A program made the translations under genes and the position numbers. The notes below the pieces were generated by a model. The model saw only the letters and a program-made list of their open reading frames with translations, was not told the origin of the DNA and did not search any database. Positions 6,261 to 8,237 of a DNA stretch of 8,237 nucleotides are shown piece by piece (within the stretch, counting starts at the first letter, position 1; every line of letters starts with the position of its first letter). The DNA is from Nitrospirota bacterium (GTDB lineage Bacteria > Nitrospirota > Thermodesulfovibrionia > UBA6902). The stretch covers positions 1-8,237 of the forward strand of contig JAJRVB010000132.1 of the NCBI GenBank assembly GCA_024277515.1, read 5' to 3'.

Positions 6261-7412
6261 TTAGAAATTGTAGTAAATGCCGAGACTGAAGTACTCAACC
6301 GACTTCTTGTAAAACTGCCCGTTGGGTGAATGGCCGTTGTAGTATGCCAGCATAAACCGGACTTTATGGTTAATCAGCATTTCATTTTCAATACGGACTC
6401 CAGCCTGAAGTGATATCTCGCCGCTCCAGTCATTGTCCTGTCTGTGGCTGATATTGGTTGCCGCGACCGGCCGCAGAATATTCTTCATAAATGTACGCGG
6501 GCACTCCAGTTCAATACCATATTGAAGGACAAAGGGTTTGAGTTCCTTCGGGCTCCTGCTGAAGCGAAACTCTCCACCGCCGTACAGGCGGACCCATCGG
6601 TCAACATCCTTTGATAACGTAAGGCCAAACGCCTCAAAACTGTAATTCTCTCTCTCCACATCATTATGCAGCAGATATTCATCCCCTATATGCGAGCTGA
6701 AATGAAACAGGCGGAACATCCCTGAAAATGATTCCTTCCGGTAGGCCAATGTCAGACCTAAAAGATAATCCGCATTTACCTGGTCCCATGAAACAGTATC
6801 ATGGTTATGGACAATAAAGGCGCCCGCCTCAGCTCCAAACTGCCATGTGCCTCCAAAACTGAAAGGGACTTCATCGGTATACAGCGGAACTATGTCTCCC
6901 ACTGTCGCCAAAAACATCCTCTCGAATTCATCATCACCCATGTAAAATTGATATCCGCCGGAAAAGGAAGGCCAGCGGGGATCAGCGAGCAGGGGGTCAA
7001 ACAATCTCTCTTTTCTGTACCCCGCAGCGTTTACAGACATGCCGGCATCCGGCTGTATTGACTCACTCTCTTCTACAGGCCCGGAATAAACGGGAACACC
7101 GCCGGCACCTGACTCTCCGCTCCCCTGAATCTCAACCCTTTTCACTCCCTCTATCCTTAACAGGGCCGACACGAGCGCACCACTGTCTGCACGCTCAATG
7201 TCCTCTGCACTTATATAAAGGATTCCATCCCTGACGGTCAATGAAAAAGGCTCCAGACCAAACTCACGTTCGATGATGGATGCTGCATATCCCCTGATAT
7301 AACCGTCATCATAAGAGGCAGCATAGGAGCAGGTGCCAAGCATGACAATGAATGCCGGGACCAGCAGAAGGATACGAATACTGAATAAATGTTTTTTGTC
7401 TTTATGTCTCAT
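6261..7412 (-). CDS. Outer-membrane DUF1207 protein with N-terminal BON-like domain
   Basis: From ATG 7412 the protein has 383 residues. It starts with a clear signal peptide: basic MRHKDKKH, hydrophobic ILLLVPAFIVMLG, cleavage after CSYA. Residues about 37-95 resemble a BON domain (the segment LTVRDGILYIS followed by a helix and IEGVKRVEI). A Gly/Ser/Glu-rich linker (about 96-130) follows, then the DUF1207 region with RLFDPLLADPRWPSFSGGYQ and alternating beta strands, ending in LGIYYNF, the terminal aromatic signature of outer-membrane barrels. The frame allows earlier starts at 7418 and 7448. I prefer 7412 because the longer forms add a non-basic stretch before the signal peptide. No start has a Shine-Dalgarno sequence. 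It probably leads a two-gene unit with the GDSL gene. Function is unknown. Confidence 0.87.
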   Translation of the reverse strand: MRHKDKKHLFSIRILLLVPAFIVMLGTCSYAASYDDGYIRGYAASIIEREFGLEPFSLTVRDGILYISAEDIERADSGALVSALLRIEGVKRVEIQGSGESGAGGVPVYSGPVEESESIQPDAGMSVNAAGYRKERLFDPLLADPRWPSFSGGYQFYMGDDEFERMFLATVGDIVPLYTDEVPFSFGGTWQFGAEAGAFIVHNHDTVSWDQVNADYLLGLTLAYRKESFSGMFRLFHFSSHIGDEYLLHNDVERENYSFEAFGLTLSKDVDRWVRLYGGGEFRFSRSPKELKPFVLQYGIELECPRTFMKNILRPVAATNISHRQDNDWSGEISLQAGVRIENEMLINHKVRFMLAYYNGHSPNGQFYKKSVEYFSLGIYYNF

Positions 7413-7449
7413 AACCATGTAAAAAACAAGACTTGATTCAGGGCACATT

Positions 7450-7466
7450 TTTTCTTAACAAGAAAA
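7450..7466. repeat. AT-rich 7-bp inverted repeat in the leader of the DUF1207 gene
   Basis: TTTTCTT (7450-7456) and AAGAAAA (7460-7466) are exact reverse complements around a 3-base loop. On the minus strand the hairpin ends 1 base before the possible upstream ATG 7448, and would weaken initiation there. This gives slight support for the downstream start at 7412. Confidence 0.55.
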
Positions 7467-7493
7467 CATCCGGCACCGGGGAATAAGTGTGGT

Positions 7494-7523
7494 ATTTTAC
7501 ATTGCCCGGTTCTTACCAGTCAA
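7494..7523 (-). promoter_or_regulatory. Sigma70-type promoter for the DUF1207-GDSL unit
   Basis: On the minus strand TTGACT (plus 7518-7523, five of six bases) and TAAAAT (7494-7499, five of six) are separated by 18 bases. Transcription would start near 7487, giving a leader of about 75 bases before ATG 7412. The promoter overlaps the 3' end of the small open frame at 7497-7610. Confidence 0.58.
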
Positions 7524-7610
7524 ATCACGCAATACTTCGCATTCCCCTGCCGGGTCGGGCATGCGAACTTTCTCATGTACAATTAACCAATATTCCCACA
7601 GGATGCGCAA
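7497..7610 (-). CDS. Possible small gene, or detached C-terminal tail, after the acidic membrane protein
   Basis: Directly after the TAA at 7623-7625, the same frame stays open for 41 codons to TAA 7497-7499. From a TTG at 7610 it would give 37 residues, starting LRILWEYWLIVHEKVRMPDP and continuing AGECEVLRDLTGKNRAM. The composition looks like real soluble protein: two Trp, balanced charges, a Pro/Gly turn and no low-complexity runs. There is no ATG before 7562 and no clear Shine-Dalgarno sequence. I do not recognise the family. It may be a separate small gene, the former C-terminus of the upstream gene cut off by a stop mutation, or chance. The frame is seen; coding is inferred. Confidence 0.3.
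   Translation of the reverse strand: MRILWEYWLIVHEKVRMPDPAGECEVLRDLTGKNRAM
7536..7567. repeat. TTCGCAT-N18-ATGCGAA inverted repeat
   Basis: TTCGCAT at 7536-7542 and ATGCGAA at 7561-7567 are exact reverse complements with an 18-base spacer. The spacer is C-rich then G-rich, so CCC (7544-7546) and GGG (7557-7559) could extend the fold. It lies 13 bases upstream of the -35 box of the DUF1207 promoter, where an activator or repressor could bind, but also inside the small open frame, where it may be chance. Confidence 0.4.
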
Positions 7611-7622
7611 GTCTTGAGATAT

Positions 7623-8237
7623 TTACTCGGGCAGATACTTTTTAATGGCCTGCTCGTGGAAAGAGAAGATGCTTTTTTTGTTCTCTATCTTTCCTGATAC
7701 CGCGGTCAATGCCTTTTCGTCAAGAGAAGGACCACGATCCAGATATAACGGGACGGCAAGACTTAACAATAAAATAACCGTTATCATAATGACCGGGAGG
7801 AAAACCGCTTTTTTTCTGTAAATGCCTTTTTTAGGCCCCCCCGCCTGAGCTGTAGTGACAACTACGGTTTCGTTCTCGATCACATCTTCAAAATCATCTT
7901 CAGCTTCATCATGCAGATGCAGAGACTCTTCACCCGTCCTGTCCCCGCTTTCATCCGTAAGAGGTTCGTCCATGCCGGATAACGGATCGATCTCTTCAGG
8001 AGGCACATCACTCTCCGGAGGACCTTCGTATACTTCATCCATATTGTTCCCGTGCTCAAAGGCACTGTCTTCATGCACCACAATCGCTTCCGCACCGGCA
8101 GCTGACACACTTTCCTTCGGTGTCTCTATATGTTCCATTCCGGCATTTACCCCTTCTTCAATAACTTCCGTGCTTTCTGCTGCCCCGGTTTTCATGGACG
8201 CAGATGACATGCCATCCTCAGTCATGGCTTTTACCGG
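7623..8237 (-). CDS. Acidic single-pass membrane protein, C-terminal part (start probably outside window)
   Basis: The frame is open to the window edge. The first in-window ATG is at 8225, preceded by four in-frame sense codons (P-V-K-A), so the true start may lie outside. From that ATG there are 200 residues: about 125 strongly acidic, Ser/Ala/Glu-rich residues likely to be disordered, a basic stop (PKKGIYRKK, 131-139), one transmembrane helix (about 140-162), and a 38-residue tail ending KKYLPE. The basic patch before the helix suggests the acidic part is cytoplasmic and the tail is outside. The layout (low-complexity acidic linker, then one helix) is that of zinc-ribbon or DUF3426-like proteins, whose N-terminal cysteines would be off the window; this is only a guess. 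The TAA at 7623-7625 is followed in frame by a further open stretch. Confidence 0.7.
   Translation of the reverse strand, partial: PVKAMTEDGMSSASMKTGAAESTEVIEEGVNAGMEHIETPKESVSAAGAEAIVVHEDSAFEHGNNMDEVYEGPPESDVPPEEIDPLSGMDEPLTDESGDRTGEESLHLHDEAEDDFEDVIENETVVVTTAQAGGPKKGIYRKKAVFLPVIMITVILLLSLAVPLYLDRGPSLDEKALTAVSGKIENKKSIFSFHEQAIKKYLPE

Noticed and set aside
6261..7412. Lipoprotein signal (LGTC) in the DUF1207 protein
   Set aside because: Thr just before the Cys does not fit the lipobox, which needs Gly, Ala or Ser there; the SYA cleavage site two residues later fits ordinary signal peptidase.
7418..7448. Earlier starts (7448 or 7418) for the DUF1207 protein
   Set aside because: They add a stretch before the basic N-region of the signal peptide and have no ribosome site; not excluded, only less likely.

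Overview
The window is ordinary-looking bacterial chromosome, dense in genes and of roughly balanced base composition. It has no RNA genes, insertion sequences, CRISPR arrays or prophage genes. The gene set (a GH57/DUF3536 glucan enzyme beside an amylomaltase, a DUF2934 protein, and a DUF1207 outer-membrane protein with an N-terminal BON-like domain) suggests a Gram-negative anaerobe or environmental bacterium, perhaps Nitrospirota or a former deltaproteobacterial lineage. That placement is inference from gene content only. The outer-membrane barrel is the direct sign of a Gram-negative envelope.

Layout. Bases 1-2515 (+) hold the 3' part of a GH57-type glucan enzyme carrying DUF3536, then malQ; together they form a glycogen or alpha-glucan remodelling pair. 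Bases 2502-4774 (-) hold a LOG-family nucleotide hydrolase-like protein that meets malQ tail to tail with a 14-base overlap, a 73-residue DUF2934 protein with its own promoter, and a small RluA-family pseudouridine synthase. Around 4775-4835 lies a divergent promoter region. Bases 4836-5661 (+) hold a DUF456 membrane protein and a 54-residue solitary HicB-like protein ending in a CxxC motif. Bases 5694-7412 (-) hold an SGNH/GDSL hydrolase and, just upstream of it, a BON-DUF1207 outer-membrane protein; these two probably share a transcript from a good sigma70-type promoter at 7494-7523. Bases 7623-8237 (-) hold the C-terminal part of an acidic single-pass membrane protein. Its stop codon is followed in frame by about 40 more sense codons that read like protein.

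Functional links. Only the GH57/malQ pair and the GDSL/DUF1207 pair look like working units. The other genes are mostly single transcription units of housekeeping or accessory type. I see no clear undescribed multi-gene system. The items most worth a second look are the open frame after the stop at 7623, the folded intergenic region at 3641-3760, the HicB-like protein with a cysteine tail, and the BON-DUF1207 fusion. No stretch longer than about 220 bases lacks a gene.
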